64,000 nucleotides of DNA from Sinorhizobium sp. BG8 (lineage in GTDB: Bacteria > Pseudomonadota > Alphaproteobacteria > Rhizobiales > Rhizobiaceae). The notes below the pieces were generated by a model. That model worked only from the letters and a program-made list of their open reading frames with translations, searched no databases and was not told the origin of the DNA. This document shows, in pieces, positions 19,495-28,897 of the stretch. Both the position numbers and the translations under genes were made by a program. Numbering within the stretch: the stretch's first letter is position 1; every line of letters begins with the position of its first letter. The DNA lies in assembly GCF_016864555.1 (NCBI RefSeq), contig NZ_CP044012.1:864501-928500 (forward strand), read 5' to 3'.

Positions 19495-22184
19495 ATGCCC
19501 GATATCGATCGAGAACAGAAAATACGTCCCGATCCGGACGCCTTGCTTGCCCTTTCCGCCAAGGAGCGCAGGGGCAAGCTCACCGTTTTCCTGGGCGCCG
19601 CCCCGGGTGTCGGCAAGACTTTCGCCATGCTCCAGCGCGCTCGCAGGCTGAAGGCCGACGGGAATGACATCGTCATCGGCCTGGTGGAAACGCACGGCCG
19701 TGAGGAAACGGCCTCCCTGCTCGATGGACTGGAAATTCTGCCGCGCCGCAGCGTCGAATATCGAGGCCATATGCTCGAAGAGCTCGATCTCGACGCGGCG
19801 TTGGCGCGGCGTCCACGGATCGTCGTCGTCGACGAGCTCGCCCACAGCAATCCGGAGGGCAGCCGGCATCCGAAACGCTACCAGGATGTCGAAGAGCTGG
19901 TGGCCGCCGGTATAGATGTCTGGACGGCACTCAATATCCAGCATCTCGAAAGCCTCTCAGACGTCGTCGCGCAGATTACCGGCGTAACGGTTCGCGAAAG
20001 AGTTCCCGACACCGTCCTCAAGAAGGCGGATGACGTGATCCTCGTGGATCTTCCCCCGCCGAACTGCTCGAGCGCCTGCACGAAGGCAAGGTCTATCTGC
20101 CCGACAGCGCAAAGCGGGCGATCGAACGGTTCTTCCGCCTCGGCAACCTGACTGCCCTGCGCGAACTGGCATTGCGCCGCACGGCGGACCGGGTGGACGA
20201 CCAGATGGTCGACTACCTCAAGCAGAACGCTATCGAGGGTCCCTGGGCCAGCACCGAGCGGCTGCTCGTCTGCGTCGGCCCCGACAAGCTTTCGGAAAAG
20301 GTCGTGCGTACGGCAAGCCGCCTTGCCTCGGGCCTGAACGCGCCCTGGATCGTTGTCTACATCGAAAGAGCCGACCGGGATACGGGCGATAGCGCCACCC
20401 TCCGTCAGGTCGATGAGATCTTCCGTCTCGCCGAGGAGCTTGGAGCAGAAACCAAGCGTGTTTTCGGCAATGATTTCGTGGAAGAGATCCTGAAGCTTGC
20501 CCGCCGGGAACATGCGACCCAGATCGTGATCGGCGCGCGAAACCAGCCCTCGTGGCACAAGCTCTTCCGCAGATCGCTTCCAGACGCCCTCTCGCGGCGT
20601 GCGGCCGGTGTCGGCGTCCATCTCGTGACGGATGGAGGCTCGCCACCGCCGCCACGCCGAAAGACGTTCGTACCGATCAAACTCGCCGAATTGTGGCGCC
20701 CGCTTGCGATCTCCTGCGGCACGGTCGTGGTTGCAACTCTGATAGGCCGCGCCATCCGCGCCTTCATCGAGCTTCCGAACGCCTCTCTCCTTTTTCTCAT
20801 GGCCGTGCTCATATCCGCGATTTACGCCGGTTATGTCCCTGCCCTGGTGGCTGCGTTCCTCTCGGTACTCGCGTACAACTTCTTCTTCGTCGTCCCGGTC
20901 CACACCCTGACGATCACCGAACCGCATGAGGTCTTTGCACTTTTCATTCTGCTCGCCGCCGCCATGCTCGCCGGCAGCCTCGCGTCTCGAATCCGCGAGC
21001 AGGCCAAGAAGGCCCGTGACCGGGCCGGTGCGATACAGGCGATGTACGACTATTCGCGCAAGCTCTCCGGTACAGCCAAGGAAGACGACGTGCTCTGGGC
21101 TGCCGTGACCCAGCTGCAGGCAAGCCTGAGACGGAACGTGGTGCTGCTCCTGCCACAACATGGCGAACTGAAATCGGCGGCGGCATGGCCCCCCGACACC
21201 GAACTCGACGTTGCGGACATGGCCGCAGCCCGATGGGCTCTCGAAAAACAGGAGATCGCCGGCAGCGCCACGGGCACCCTGCCGAACAGCCCGTTCCAGT
21301 TTCGTCCCTTGACGAGCCCCCACGGCGTGGTCGGCGTCTGCGGGTTCAGGCTTGGAGAGGGCACGCTTGACATGAACGAGGAAAGAACGCTTTCGGCGAT
21401 CCTCGACCAGACAGCCGTCGCAGTGGATCGAGCGCGGCTGTCACGCGAAAGCCTGGACCAGGCCGCACGGCTCGAAGCGGAGAAATTTCGCGCTGTCCTG
21501 CTCTCCTCCATATCGCACGACCTCAGGACGCCGCTTGCGACCATTACCGGCGCCATCACCAGCCTCCGACAACTCGGAGACCGGATGCCGCCCGAAAGCA
21601 GGGACGACCTTCTGCAATCGATCGAGGAGGAGAGCGGACGTCTCAGCCGGTTCGTCTCCAACCTCCTGGACATGACGCGCATCGAGGCGGGGACCTTGAA
21701 CGCAAAGCGGGACTGGGTCGATGTGGCAGACGTCGTGCGCGCTGCAGTCGAGCGAGCGCGCAAATATTTCCCCGACCGGATCATAGAGACCAGCATTGCC
21801 CCGGACCTGCCGCTCGTCCGCGGCGACAGCGTCCTCCTCGGCCAGGTGCTGTTCAACGTGCTCGACAATGCCAACCGGTATGGCGGGGCGGAGCCGATCA
21901 CCATCTATGCCAGGCAGGAGGAGACTGAGGTAATCATCTCGGTGACGGACCTCGGCAAGGGCATCGCGCCGGATGACCTGGAGCGCGTCTTCGACAAGTT
22001 CTTCAGGCGTGGCAAGGCGGACGGTCGCGCACCCGGTACGGGGCTGGGGCTTTCGATCTCCAAGGGGTTCATCGAGGCCATGGGCGGAACGATTAAGGCG
22101 GAGAGCCCGGCGCTACGGCGCAAGGGAACGCGCATCTCCATGCGCTTCCCTGCTGCAACAGCGCCAGAACAGGAAAGACCATGA
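19495..22184 (+). CDS. kdpD: KdpD, turgor/K+ sensor histidine kinase (single-base frameshift)
   Basis: ATG 19495 starts the KdpD N-terminal domain (Walker A-like GAAPGVGKT, EELVAAGIDVWTALNIQHLESL). The frame is lost near 20053-20057, a CCCCC run, after DDVILVDLPP. One added base there restores an 896-residue KdpD, close to the usual 900. The second part (to 22184) has a universal-stress-like domain, four membrane helices (about DUF4118), a GAF-like region, the HisKA motif SSISHDLRTPLATI and the HATPase motif GTGLGLSISKGF. All key residues are present, so a sequencing error is more likely than decay. The end overlaps kdpE by ATGA. The kinase phosphorylates KdpE under K+ limitation. Confidence 0.88.
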
Positions 22185-22891
22185 GCCTGGACCGTGTCCT
22201 TGTCGTCGATGACGAACCCCAGATACAGCGGTTCCTGCGCCCGGCGCTTTCCGCTGCCGGCTATGAGGTCATCGAGGCATCCACCGCGGCAGAAGCGTTG
22301 AAATCCGTTGCGACCGCGGCCCCGGACATCGTTATCCTTGATCTCGGCCTCCCCGACATGGACGGCAAGGAAGTGATCGCGAACATTCGCGGCTGGTCCG
22401 AAGTGCCCATCATCATCCTGTCCGCCCGCGATCGCGAGAGCGAGAAGATCGCATCGCTCGATCTCGGGGCCGACGACTACATCGAAAAACCCTTCGGCAT
22501 CGGCGAGTTGACGGCGCGCATCCGCACCGCGCTGCGCCACCGCATCCGCAGCGAAAACGGCACGACACAGACCATTGCCGACGGACTTTCGATCGACACC
22601 CTGCGGCGCATCGTCAGCCGGGACGGAAAGCAGCTGAAACTGACGCCGAAGGAATACGACCTTCTGGTCATGCTCACCCGCTATGCCGGGCGGGTCGTGA
22701 CGCACAAGACGCTGCTCGCCTCCGTTTGGGGGCCGGCACACGGGGAAGACCTGCACTACCTGCGTGTCTTCATCGGGCAACTGCGCCAGAAGATCGAGCT
22801 GGACCCGACCGATCCTCGCATCATCCAGACCGAACCCGGCGTGGGCTACCGACTTGTTGCCGACGAGGACGGGCCAGCGGGCCGGCTCTGA
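22181..22891 (+). CDS. kdpE: KdpE, OmpR-family response regulator
   Basis: 236 residues. The receiver domain carries DD at 10-11, phospho-acceptor Asp54 in VILDLGLPDMDG, Thr/Ser in IILSARD and Lys in YIEKPF. A C-terminal winged helix (about 130-230, LTPKEYDLLVMLTRYAGRVVTHKTLL) completes the OmpR/PhoB layout. The start overlaps the end of kdpD by ATGA. It is expected to activate the promoter upstream of 14953 when phosphorylated by KdpD. Confidence 0.96.
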   Translation: MSLDRVLVVDDEPQIQRFLRPALSAAGYEVIEASTAAEALKSVATAAPDIVILDLGLPDMDGKEVIANIRGWSEVPIIILSARDRESEKIASLDLGADDYIEKPFGIGELTARIRTALRHRIRSENGTTQTIADGLSIDTLRRIVSRDGKQLKLTPKEYDLLVMLTRYAGRVVTHKTLLASVWGPAHGEDLHYLRVFIGQLRQKIELDPTDPRIIQTEPGVGYRLVADEDGPAGRL

Positions 22892-23057
22892 CACACCTGA
22901 GCCCGGGATTCCGGCTTCCCATCGAAGCGGGAGCGAGGTAGGCTTCCGTTCAGCATACTACTTGGCGATGTGTTCGCGACGACGAGGTGCCCAAAATCAC
23001 GGGGCATGAGTCGCACGCCCGGCAGGCAGTGTCCTGGGCCGGATGAGGAGGTAAACG

Positions 23058-24035
23058 GTGCTGTCCGAAACCGAAATGGCCGCCACACTCCCCTCGCCGC
23101 CGGCATGCCGGGGAAGTCATGAGCTCATCTGGATACCCGGTGGAACCTTCGCGATGGGGTCTGATCGGCACTACCCTGAGGAAGCCCCCCAACATCCCGT
23201 GACGGTGGACGGATTCTGGATCGATGCGGCGCCGGTAACCAATCGTCAGTTCGCAGAGTTCGTGAATGCGACCGGTCATGTCACCATGGCGGAGAAGGTC
23301 CCCAATGAAGCGGACTATCCAGGCGCGCTGCCGGAAATGCTGAGGGCGGGATCGCTGGTTTTCACTCCGCCCAAGCATCCGGTCACCTCCACCGATATCG
23401 GCCAGTGGTGGACATTCAAGTTCGGCGCGGACTGGCGCCATCCCTATGGCCCCCGCAGCGACATTCGCGGAAAATATGACCATCCCGTCGTCCATGTCGC
23501 CTACAGCGACGCCAGGGCCTACGCGGAGTGGGCAGGCCTCGATCTTGCGACAGAGGCCGAGTGGGAGTTCGCAGCGCGCGGTGGCCTCGAGGGAGCAGAC
23601 TACGCCTGGGGCGATGAGTTGATGCCGGACGGCAAGCAGATGGCCAATACATGGCAGGGCATTTTCCCGCACAAGAACCTGCGCCCCAAGGGGCATGACC
23701 GAACGTCCGTCGTTCGCAGCTTCCCGCCGAACGGCTTCGGGCTGTACGACATGATCGGAAACGTCTGGGAGTGGACGAACGACTACTGGTCGACGCGTCA
23801 CAATGAACCGGCGGCAAGCCCGTGCTGCATCCCGCACAATCCGCGCGGTGGCCCGGCTGAGGCGAGCTACGATCCCCGCCAACCGGAAATCCGCATTACC
23901 CGTCGCGTGCTGAAGGGCGGATCGCATCTCTGCGCCCCGAATTATTGCCGACGTTATCGTCCTGCCTCACGCCACGCGGAGCCGGACGACACCTCGACGA
24001 GCCATGTCGGCTTCCGCTGCGTCAAACGCCCTTGA
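23058..24035 (+). CDS. Formylglycine-generating enzyme (sulfatase-modifying factor)
   Basis: 325 residues from GTG 23058, behind an ideal GAGGAGGTAAACG. It has the full FGE-sulfatase fold: ELIWIPGGTFAMGSD at the N-terminus, HPVVHVAYSDARAYAEW, LATEAEWEFAARGG, NVWEWTNDYW and the C-terminal VLKGGSHLCAPNYCRRYRPASR. Cys292 and Cys297 match the copper-binding active-site pair of true FGEs, so this should convert a Cys of CxPxR-type sulfatases to formylglycine rather than being an EgtB- or PvdO-like relative. No sulfatase gene is adjacent, so its client lies elsewhere. It is monocistronic, ending three bases before the convergent TetR gene. Confidence 0.88.
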   Translation: MLSETEMAATLPSPPACRGSHELIWIPGGTFAMGSDRHYPEEAPQHPVTVDGFWIDAAPVTNRQFAEFVNATGHVTMAEKVPNEADYPGALPEMLRAGSLVFTPPKHPVTSTDIGQWWTFKFGADWRHPYGPRSDIRGKYDHPVVHVAYSDARAYAEWAGLDLATEAEWEFAARGGLEGADYAWGDELMPDGKQMANTWQGIFPHKNLRPKGHDRTSVVRSFPPNGFGLYDMIGNVWEWTNDYWSTRHNEPAASPCCIPHNPRGGPAEASYDPRQPEIRITRRVLKGGSHLCAPNYCRRYRPASRHAEPDDTSTSHVGFRCVKRP

Positions 24036-24038
24036 AAA

Positions 24039-24704
24039 TCAGCCGCCTGTCGGGCTCCGTTCATCGTCTGCCTTCAGATAGCTTATGACCGCGTCGGCGA
24101 TCATTCCCTTGTGGCGCCGCATCGTCTCCGGCTCGGACAGATCCCGTCGAAAGATCGTGCCGAACGTGTGACGGTTCGACACGCGAAAGAAGCAAAACGC
24201 GCTGATCATCATGTGAACGTCGATGGGGTCCGCCTGCCGGCGGAAGACGCCCGTCGCGTGGCCCCTTTCCAGTATGCCGGCAATCGTCTGGATGACGGAA
24301 ACGTTCAGATCGCGGATCGCCTCCGATCGAAGCATGTGGGCGGCGTGATGAATGTTCTCGATGCTGACGAGCCTGACGAAATCGGGATTCGCCTCGTCGT
24401 GGTCGAACGTGGTCGAAATCAGGATCCTGAGCGCGTCTTCCGGATCGAGGTTCGAAAGCTGAAGGTCTGCCTCAAGCGTGCGGATCTTGCGATAGGAGCG
24501 CTCCAGGACGGCCAGATAGAGGCCTTCCTTGCTGCCGAAATAATAGTAGATCATCCGCTTGGACGTGCGGGTTCGCTCGGCTATGGCATCCACGCGCCCG
24601 CCGGCTAGACCGTGGGTGGAGAATTCTTCGGTTGCAACACGCAGGATATCTTCCTGCGTCCGCTGTGGATCGTTCTTCCTGCCATTTTCCGACCGATCCG
24701 CCAT
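24039..24704 (-). CDS. TetR family regulator, probably of the quinate/shikimate operon
   Basis: 221 residues from ATG 24704; the open frame to 24830 has no better start. The N-terminal HTH (about 15-60, EDILRVATEEFSTHGLAGGRVDAIAERTRTSKRMIYYYFGSKEGLY) is typical TetR and is followed by a helical ligand domain resembling C-terminal TetR_C_6-like regions. It is divergent from the TRAP transporter/QuiC unit with about 290 bp between. The palindrome at 24849-24860 is a likely binding site. The probable ligand is a pathway metabolite such as dehydroshikimate or protocatechuate, which is inference. Confidence 0.85.
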   Translation of the reverse strand: MADRSENGRKNDPQRTQEDILRVATEEFSTHGLAGGRVDAIAERTRTSKRMIYYYFGSKEGLYLAVLERSYRKIRTLEADLQLSNLDPEDALRILISTTFDHDEANPDFVRLVSIENIHHAAHMLRSEAIRDLNVSVIQTIAGILERGHATGVFRRQADPIDVHMMISAFCFFRVSNRHTFGTIFRRDLSEPETMRRHKGMIADAVISYLKADDERSPTGG

Positions 24705-24848
24705 GCCGCGCTTGTCCTCTCCCTTAACCCACTGCCTCGACAGGAAAATCCACTGTCGCAGCTGAAGGATTGCACGCTCTCCCGCATGCCAGTGTTGCAA
24801 AGTCTTATTCAGCTTGGCGCGGTCTTTCAATAGCAGCCGCTTGACATT

Positions 24849-24860
24849 CGAACTAGTTCG
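24849..24860. promoter_or_regulatory. TetR operator candidate
   Basis: Perfect 12-bp palindrome CGAACTAGTTCG between the divergent TetR-type gene and the TRAP transporter operon, about 135 bp upstream of the first transporter gene. Its symmetry and position fit a dimeric TetR-family operator. Nearby AT-rich stretches could hold the promoters. Confidence 0.6.
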
Positions 24861-24994
24861 TACATTTTAGAGCTACATCGATCTGGGCTGGAGGAGCACA
24901 GTTCGACGGACGCTTTCTGCCCGATGCGCCCCTGAGGCCGTGACAGAAGCGGAAGTGTCGCCGCAACCCGTGGCGGCCGCTTTGGGAGGAGCAC

Positions 24995-25558
24995 ATGACA
25001 CGCATAATAGAATTCTACTTCTTTGCTCTGAAGGTAGCGATTGCCCTGCTTCTCGCAGGCATGGTCGTCCTCGTCTTCGGCAATGTCGTCCTGCGCTACG
25101 CCTTCAATACGGGCATTACCTACTCTGAAGAGCTGTCGCGGATCTTCTTCATCTGGCTGACATTTCTCGGGGCCGTCGTCGCCATGCGCGAACATGGGCA
25201 CCTCGGCGTCGACTCGCTGTTGCGCCGCCTGCCTCCCCTCGGCGCCCGGATCGCCGTACTCATCGGCCAGATGATGATGCTCTGGGCGACCTGGCTGATG
25301 ATCAGCGGCAGCTGGACGCAGACGCTGATCAACCTGCACGTCGCGGCCCCCGCCACTGGCATATCCATGGGCTTCTTCTACGGTGCGGGCCTCGCCTTCG
25401 GGATCCCCGCCTTCCTGATCATCCTCTCGGATGCTTTCGGCGTCGCCACGGGTCGCATCGATGTGACGACGGCGGTGCTCGTGCGTGAAACCGAAGAGCA
25501 AGCCGCCGGTGAAGACCACGCCGAGCCATCGCTCGCCACCCCGATCACCAAGAGCTGA
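24995..25558 (+). CDS. TRAP transporter small membrane subunit (DctQ type)
   Basis: 187 residues from ATG 24995, with GGGAGGAGCAC upstream. Four membrane segments are visible, the first at about 10-32. Family markers are VVLRYAFNTGITYSEELSRIFFIWLTFLGA and MREHGHLGVD in the first half. The subunit pairs with the large DctM-type subunit encoded next. The C-terminal 35 residues are hydrophilic and acidic. It is the first gene of the unit ending in the dehydroshikimate dehydratase gene. Confidence 0.93.
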   Translation: MTRIIEFYFFALKVAIALLLAGMVVLVFGNVVLRYAFNTGITYSEELSRIFFIWLTFLGAVVAMREHGHLGVDSLLRRLPPLGARIAVLIGQMMMLWATWLMISGSWTQTLINLHVAAPATGISMGFFYGAGLAFGIPAFLIILSDAFGVATGRIDVTTAVLVRETEEQAAGEDHAEPSLATPITKS

Positions 25559-25568
25559 GGGCCGCACG

Positions 25569-26849
25569 ATGACCGTCACGATTTTCCTCGGCGCACTCCT
25601 TGGTCCAATGGCGCTCGGCGTCCCCATCGCTTTCGCACTCATCCTCAGCGGTGTCGCGCTGATGATGCACCTCGGCATGTTCGATGCCCAGATCGTCGCC
25701 CAGAACGTCCTGAACGGCGCCGACAGCTTTCCGCTGATGGCCGTTCCGTTCTTCCTTCTGGCCGGCGAGGTCATGAACACCGGCGGGTTGTCCCGCCGCA
25801 TTGTGGACCTCGCCATGGCAATGGTCGGCCATGTGCGCGGCGGACTTGGCTTCGTCGCCATCTTTGCAGCCTGCGTTCTTTCGAGCCTGTCGGGATCGGC
25901 AGTCGCCGATGCCGCGGCCCTGGGAGCGCTTCTGTTCCCGATGATGCTGAAGTCCGGTCACGATGCGGCGCGTACCGGCGGCCTGCTTGCCTCGGCATCG
26001 ATCATTGGTCCGATCATTCCGCCTTCGATCGGCTTCATTCTCTATGGCGTCGTAGGCGGCGTCTCGATCACCAAACTGTTTCTGGCAGGCATCTTCCCTG
26101 GCCTCATGATTGCCGCGGCCCTCTGTGTGACCTGGATGCTCGTTGCGCGGAAGGAGCAGTTCGCACTGCCGCCAAAGCAGAGCGGTGCCGTCAGAATGAA
26201 GGCATTCGTCGACAGCATCTGGGCGCTGATGCTTCCGGTCATCATCATCGTCGGCCTCAAGTTCGGCGTGTTCACGCCGACCGAAGCCGGCGTGGTTGCG
26301 GCGGTCTATTCGCTCTTCGTCTCGATGGTCATCTATCGCGAATTGCCGCCCGCCAAGCTGTTCCACGTCTTCGTTGCCGCGGCAAAGATCACTGCCGTCG
26401 TAATGTTCCTCGTCGCCTGCGCCGCAGTCTCCGCTTGGCTGGTGACGGTTGCCGACGTGCCAGGAAAGCTCGCAGGGCTCCTCGAGCCACTGATGGACAA
26501 CCAGACGCTTCTGCTGCTGGCGATCATGGCGCTGGTCGTTGTCGTCGGCACGGCAATGGACATGACCCCGACCATCCTGATCATGACGCCGGTCCTGATG
26601 CCCATCATCAAGCAGGCGGACATCGACCCGGTCTACTTCGGCGTCCTGTTTATCATCAACAACGCGATCGGCCTCATCACACCGCCCGTCGGTACCGTGC
26701 TGAATGTCATCTGCGGTGTTTCCAAACTGAACATGGAAGAGCTGATGAAAGGCGTCATGCCCTTCCTCATCGCCGAACTGATCGTCCTGTTCCTGCTCGT
26801 GCTGTTCCCGCAACTAGTGACCGTACCGGTCGCCCTGTTCGGGCACTGA
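25569..26849 (+). CDS. TRAP transporter large membrane subunit (DctM type)
   Basis: 426 residues from ATG 25569, behind GAGGG; the open frame further upstream overlaps dctQ and is not coding. It is a polytopic protein of about 12 helices. Family features include LSGSAVADAAALGALLFPMM, ASIIGPIIPPSIGFILYG and a late NAIGLITPPVGTVLNVICGV. It moves the substrate across the inner membrane with Na+. Context suggests quinate, shikimate or a related cyclic acid as substrate. Confidence 0.94.
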   Translation: MTVTIFLGALLGPMALGVPIAFALILSGVALMMHLGMFDAQIVAQNVLNGADSFPLMAVPFFLLAGEVMNTGGLSRRIVDLAMAMVGHVRGGLGFVAIFAACVLSSLSGSAVADAAALGALLFPMMLKSGHDAARTGGLLASASIIGPIIPPSIGFILYGVVGGVSITKLFLAGIFPGLMIAAALCVTWMLVARKEQFALPPKQSGAVRMKAFVDSIWALMLPVIIIVGLKFGVFTPTEAGVVAAVYSLFVSMVIYRELPPAKLFHVFVAAAKITAVVMFLVACAAVSAWLVTVADVPGKLAGLLEPLMDNQTLLLLAIMALVVVVGTAMDMTPTILIMTPVLMPIIKQADIDPVYFGVLFIINNAIGLITPPVGTVLNVICGVSKLNMEELMKGVMPFLIAELIVLFLLVLFPQLVTVPVALFGH

Positions 26850-26926
26850 GCAAGAAATGCGCCTTCGTCGAAGGCGAGAATTCAACCGAGCCGGATGGAG
26901 AGACCGGCAAAACCTGGGAGGAAAGC

Positions 26927-27943
26927 ATGTTGAATAGATTGACGAAACTGATGATGGGGCTAGCGCTGCCTCTTGCCCTGCTGGCAGCACAACCGGCGTC
27001 GGCGGAAATCCGCGAACTTCAGCTGAAGTTCGCGTCCGCCAACAACAAGGGCCATCCGCAAGTCACGGGAATGGAGAAGTTCGCCGAACTGGTCCAGGAA
27101 AAGAGCGGCGGCAAGATCGAAGTGAAGCTCTTCCCCGGCGGCGTGCTCGGCGGTGACGTGCAGACCGTTTCGGCACTACAGGGCGGCGTGATCGAGATGA
27201 CGGTGCTGAACGCCGGCATTCTTTCCAGCAACGTCAAGCAGTTCGGAGCAGTCGACCTGCCCTTCCTCTTCAACAGCGGCGAGGAAGCCGACAAGGTCAT
27301 GGACGGCCCCTTCGGCACCAGCCTCTTGGAGCTGCTGCCCGATACCGGCCTTGTTGGTCTTGGCTATTGGGAACTCGGGTTCCGCAACCTCACCAACAAC
27401 CGTCACCCGGTCACGAAGCTCGAGGACATCAGCGGCCTCAAGATCCGTACGATCCAATCTCCGATCCCGATCGAGCTGTTCAACAGTCTCGGCGCCAATG
27501 CGGTCCCCCTGCCCTATACCGAACTCTACACCGCGCTTGAAACCGGCACTGTCGACGGCCAGGAGAACCCCGCCGCCAACATCCTCAACGCGAAGTTCTT
27601 CGAAGTGCAGAAGTACATGACGGTCACCCGCCATCAGTACAACCCGCAGATCGTGCTCGTCAGCAAGAAGTTCTGGGATGGCCTGAACGACGAGGAGAAG
27701 GCTTTGCTGCAGTCGGCGGCAACCGAAGCGCGGGATTTCCAGCGCAAGGTGTCGCGTGAACAGGACGCGAAGGCGATCGAGGAAATCAAGGCGACAGGAA
27801 TGGAAGTGACCGAACTGACACCGGAGGAAACGCAAAAGCTGCGTGATGCGGTGAAGCCGGTGATTGAGAAGTTCTCCGCCGAGATCGGCACGGAAACGGT
27901 TGCCCAGCTCCAGAAGGAAATCGAAGCCGCCCGCGGCAACTGA
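26927..27943 (+). CDS. TRAP transporter periplasmic solute-binding protein (DctP type)
   Basis: 338 residues from ATG 26927, after GGGAGG. The signal peptide (about 1-26, LMMGLALPLALLAAQPASA) precedes a DctP domain, with GHPQVTGMEKFAELV near the start. The region LKIRTIQSPIPIELFNSLGANAVPLPYTELYTALETGTVDGQENP carries the conserved Arg that clamps substrate carboxylates. This residue supports an organic acid as ligand. It is followed by a strong hairpin (27954-27983) before the dehydrogenase gene. Confidence 0.94.
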   Translation: MLNRLTKLMMGLALPLALLAAQPASAEIRELQLKFASANNKGHPQVTGMEKFAELVQEKSGGKIEVKLFPGGVLGGDVQTVSALQGGVIEMTVLNAGILSSNVKQFGAVDLPFLFNSGEEADKVMDGPFGTSLLELLPDTGLVGLGYWELGFRNLTNNRHPVTKLEDISGLKIRTIQSPIPIELFNSLGANAVPLPYTELYTALETGTVDGQENPAANILNAKFFEVQKYMTVTRHQYNPQIVLVSKKFWDGLNDEEKALLQSAATEARDFQRKVSREQDAKAIEEIKATGMEVTELTPEETQKLRDAVKPVIEKFSAEIGTETVAQLQKEIEAARGN

Positions 27944-27953
27944 GTGAAGAAAC

Positions 27954-27983
27954 GGTCGGCCAGCCCTGCGCGACTGGCCGACC
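27954..27983 (+). terminator. Strong intra-operon hairpin after the binding-protein gene
   Basis: Perfect 10-bp stem GGTCGGCCAG (27954-27963) / CTGGCCGACC (27974-27983), loop of 10. It follows the binding-protein stop by about ten bases and precedes the dehydrogenase start by about 30. No T-run follows. It is a likely attenuator or mRNA-stabilising element that keeps the binding-protein level above the enzyme level. Confidence 0.6.
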
Positions 27984-28014
27984 CTCCCTCCAACAACAGA
28001 TGGAAGCAGGCGGA

Positions 28015-28887
28015 ATGACCGAGACACTCCTCAAGCCGCTCAAAGCCGGGCTGATCGGCGCCGGCATCCAGGCCTCGCTGACCCCCGCCATGCATATGCG
28101 CGAAGGCGAGGCGCAAGGTTTTGCCTACGAATATGAACTCATCGACCTCAACCAGCTCGGCGCCACCGTCGCCGACCTGCCGGCGCTTCTCGCTGATGCT
28201 GAGGCGCGCGGCCTGGCCGGGCTCAACATAACCCATCCCTGCAAGCAGGCGGTCATCCCCTATCTCGATGCGCTGTCGGACGAGGCACGCGCGCTCGGTG
28301 CGGTCAACACAATCGTTCTGCGCGACGGCCAAAGACATGGCCACAACACCGACTGGTGGGGTTTCGCCGAGAGTTTCCGGCGCGGCCTGCCCGAGGCAGA
28401 TACGCAGTCGGCGATACAGCTTGGCGCCGGCGGAGCTGGCGTCGCCACGGCCTATGCCATCCTTTCGCTCGGCCTGCGGGAACTCACCGTCTTCGACCGG
28501 GAACACGAACGCGCCCTCTCGCTTGCGCAGTCGTTGTCAGCTCTGTTTCCGGGTGCAACCGTCAAGGCCGGTGAGGATCTCGCGAGCGCGATGCAGCACG
28601 CATCCGGCCTCATCCACGCAACGCCGACGGGCATGGCAAAGTATCCGGGCATGCCCCTGCCGGGAGAGCTGCTGGAACCCCGTCACTGGGTAGCGGAAAT
28701 CGTGTACTTCCCGCTCGAGACGGAGCTGCTGCGCCAGGCGAAGGGACGAGGCTGCCGCACGCTCGACGGCGGTGGCATGGCGGTCTTTCAGGCGGTCGGT
28801 GCCTTCCGCCTGTTTACCGGACGAGAAGCAGACGCCACGCGCATGCTCAATCATTTCAAGGCCATGACCCTCTACACCAGCTTGTGA
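28015..28887 (+). CDS. Shikimate (quinate) dehydrogenase, AroE family
   Basis: 290 residues from ATG 28015 (an ATG at 28000 is in frame). The substrate domain shows GAGIQASLTPAMH, NITHPCKQAV with the catalytic Lys, and NTDWWGF with the catalytic Asp. The nucleotide domain has the glycine-rich QLGAGGAGVATAYAI. The ending GGGMAVFQAVGAFRLFTG is typical of AroE. Placed between a TRAP transporter and a dehydroshikimate dehydratase, it should work in the catabolic direction, oxidising imported shikimate or quinate to 3-dehydroshikimate or 3-dehydroquinate. The chromosomal biosynthetic AroE is expected elsewhere. Confidence 0.88.
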   Translation: MTETLLKPLKAGLIGAGIQASLTPAMHMREGEAQGFAYEYELIDLNQLGATVADLPALLADAEARGLAGLNITHPCKQAVIPYLDALSDEARALGAVNTIVLRDGQRHGHNTDWWGFAESFRRGLPEADTQSAIQLGAGGAGVATAYAILSLGLRELTVFDREHERALSLAQSLSALFPGATVKAGEDLASAMQHASGLIHATPTGMAKYPGMPLPGELLEPRHWVAEIVYFPLETELLRQAKGRGCRTLDGGGMAVFQAVGAFRLFTGREADATRMLNHFKAMTLYTSL

Positions 28888-28897
28888 GGAGAGACCG

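Noticed and set aside
19878-21323. Long reverse open frame (481 codons) opposite kdpD
   Set aside because: It is antisense to well-conserved KdpD sequence; high GC makes such shadow frames common and it has no recognisable motif.
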